From an uncultured Prevotella sp. (lineage in GTDB: Bacteria; Bacteroidota; Bacteroidia; Bacteroidales; Bacteroidaceae), in NCBI GenBank assembly GCA_900769055.1, contig CAAGFF010000007.1, positions 1-15,759 on the forward strand: a DNA stretch of 15,759 nucleotides, written 5' to 3'. Both the position numbers and the translations under genes were made by a program. Every line of letters starts with the position of its first letter. The stretch's first letter is position 1. Of the stretch, positions 14,816 through 15,759 are shown in pieces. The notes under the pieces were generated by a model. It was not told the DNA's origin. It ran no database searches and saw only the letters and a program-made list of their open reading frames with translations.

Positions 14816-15000
14816 TATTCAGCTGCTTCCTTTACGATAGCCACCTTACCACGATAGTAACCACATGTTGGGCATACAGTGTGGTAAACATAATAAGCAC
14901 CACAATTTGGGCATACTGCCAATGTGGGGGCAACTGCCTTATCGTGAGTTCTTCTCTTCAGTGTACGTGTCTTCGATTGTCTTCTTTTAGGATGTGCCAT
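14815..15000 (-). CDS. rpmF: 50S ribosomal protein L32
   Basis: A small zinc-ribbon protein of the large subunit. The start at 15000 gives the canonical MAHPKRRQSKTRTLKRRTH and a 61-residue product. The frame is open further upstream to 15051, but those 17 codons overlap the end of yceD and are not part of L32. The zinc site is intact: Cys30, Cys33, Cys43 and Cys46 in CPNC and CPTC, so this is the zinc-dependent C+ form. It lies 20 nt after yceD and overlaps fabH by one base; yceD-rpmF-fabH is a widely conserved order. Confidence 0.97.
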   Translation of the reverse strand: MAHPKRRQSKTRTLKRRTHDKAVAPTLAVCPNCGAYYVYHTVCPTCGYYRGKVAIVKEAAE

Positions 15001-15020
15001 AATAATTAAATGTTTAAAAT

Positions 15021-15539
15021 TTATTCTTTTAACTTTAACAACTCTTTCCAACGGGGATCTATCGCATCTTCATCCTCAACGCCACTTCGGGTGGCGGAAT
15101 GCTCTTCTAAAGCCTTCATCATGTCACGATTGCATTTACCAGGTGCATGAACGTGCTTGATTGGGATGTTCAAAACAATAAATTCATAAATAAACCACGA
15201 TACATCAAGAATGCCTTCATCCTCAGCTACTGTAACGAGGTCATCGTCTTCAGAGTTTTCATTTCCAAATTTCACTATCAGCCCGTTGTCTGTATCAACA
15301 GGCTGCTCCATGTCGTCAAGACAAAGGTCACAGGGTACTATGACATCACCTTTTATGTGGAACATGACCTCGAAAAGCGAAGACTTGCGGTCTATTTCCA
15401 TCTCTACATCAAGGTTGCCACATCTCACGATGTCTGACTCGACAGCATCGAAGAAACTGTCGTCCAGCTTGAAATTAAAGATATTTTTTCCCTCTTTCAA
15501 GCCATGCAACTCTATCTTAAAAGGTTTCAGTTTATCCAT
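15021..15539 (-). CDS. yceD: YceD/DUF177 family protein linked to 23S rRNA and L32
   Basis: A DUF177 protein; relatives are implicated in 23S rRNA accumulation and are nearly always encoded before rpmF. The start at 15539 (MDKLKPFKIELHGLKEG) gives 172 residues and matches the family N-terminus. An upstream in-frame ATG at 15581 would lie outside a transcript made from the nearest promoter. Family marks are GDVIVPCDLCLDDMEQPV (about 64-81) with the CxxC pair, the acidic middle, and DPRWKELLKLK at the end. It is the first gene of the operon with rpmF, fabH, era, der and a lipoprotein. Confidence 0.93.
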   Translation of the reverse strand: MDKLKPFKIELHGLKEGKNIFNFKLDDSFFDAVESDIVRCGNLDVEMEIDRKSSLFEVMFHIKGDVIVPCDLCLDDMEQPVDTDNGLIVKFGNENSEDDDLVTVAEDEGILDVSWFIYEFIVLNIPIKHVHAPGKCNRDMMKALEEHSATRSGVEDEDAIDPRWKELLKLKE

Positions 15540-15555
15540 GACCACACTTTGGGCT

Positions 15556-15564
15556 GCAAAGTTA
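15556..15564 (-). promoter_or_regulatory. Probable yceD operon promoter (-7 box)
   Basis: TAACTTTGC on the minus strand fits TAnnTTTG, with a GTTTTA stretch 19 bases upstream as a poor -33. It is only 17 bases before the yceD ATG, so the transcript would be nearly leaderless. Confidence 0.6.
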
Positions 15565-15620
15565 CACATTTTTTTCGACACTGTAAAACTTCCACATAAT
15601 TAATTTGTATTTCTTAATAA

Positions 15621-15694
15621 AAAAGCACTCAGAGAGACATTCGCGGATTCAACTAGCAAGTGCAAATTTACGAAATCTTTTCGTAAAAGCACTC
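15621..15694. promoter_or_regulatory. Hairpin palindrome and direct repeats with a second -7-like box
   Basis: TTTACGAAA (15667-15675) and TTTCGTAAA (15679-15687) form a perfect 9-bp inverted repeat around TCT. AAAAGCACTC occurs at 15621-15630 and again at 15685-15694. TAAATTTGC on the minus strand (15662-15670) fits the -7 consensus and overlaps the left arm. This may be an operator on an upstream yceD promoter. The sites lie in the 220-base gene-free right edge. Confidence 0.4.
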
Positions 15695-15710
15695 TCTTGG
15701 AGTTGAGAAA

Positions 15711-15744
15711 TTGAGTTTTTCTCTTGGTCTTGTGTTAATTTTGT
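15711..15744 (+). promoter_or_regulatory. Probable plus-strand promoter facing out of the window
   Basis: TAATTTTGT at 15736-15744 fits the -7 consensus, with TTG at 15711-15713 placed 22 bases upstream as a -33. It suggests that a divergently transcribed gene starts just beyond the right edge. Confidence 0.45.
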
Positions 15745-15759
15745 GCATAATCTTGTTTA

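Noticed and set aside
15001..15051. 17-codon upstream extension of rpmF
   Set aside because: It overlaps the yceD 3' end, and the internal ATG gives the exact L32 N-terminus.

Overview
The window looks like a chromosomal segment of a Bacteroidales bacterium, most likely Prevotellaceae. Several signs agree. The promoter-like motifs fit the Bacteroidetes -7 consensus TAnnTTTG rather than -35/-10 boxes. Shine-Dalgarno sites are mostly absent and leaders are A-rich. RecQ has a long C-terminal extension. A remnant protein tail ends in the 'YNLQG ... GKKVVVK' style typical of Bacteroidetes secreted proteins. No rRNA, tRNA, CRISPR array, transposase or phage gene was found.

Layout. Positions 1-1100 are a gene-poor, repeat-rich stretch. 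It holds a cluster of TGTCAC/GTGACA hexamers, four exact copies of a 22-bp repeat, a large nested palindrome ending in a T-run, and the broken 3' end of a BspA-like surface-protein gene. Then, on the minus strand, comes a tight operon read clpP-clpX-recQ-MATE transporter (6647 down to 1176) with its own promoter near 6746. Next is tig (trigger factor), minus strand, with its own promoter and a strong terminator, followed by lptB (minus). lptB is divergent from a two-gene plus-strand operon, mlaE-mlaF. That operon converges on a second minus-strand operon read yceD-rpmF-fabH-era-der-lipoprotein (15539 down to 10988). The right edge (15540-15759) is an intergenic region with probable promoters facing both ways.

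How the genes work together. ClpP/ClpX (regulated proteolysis) and trigger factor (nascent-chain folding) form a protein-quality-control block, with RecQ (recombination repair) and a MATE efflux pump co-transcribed with the protease. LptB and MlaEF serve outer-membrane lipid homeostasis, namely LPS export and phospholipid asymmetry. The yceD operon joins translation and ribosome assembly (L32, Era, Der, and YceD linked to 23S rRNA) with the start of fatty-acid synthesis (FabH).

Most of the coding content is ordinary housekeeping. The points most worth a second look are: a ClpP whose catalytic-triad Asp position reads Asn; three perfect hairpins with exact 3-nt linkers between era and der that also overlap a 26-codon open frame; an internal terminator-like hairpin between fabH and era; symmetric half-sites around the clpP promoter; and the nested palindrome and tandem repeat in the left flank. 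No complete new defence or mobile system was seen.
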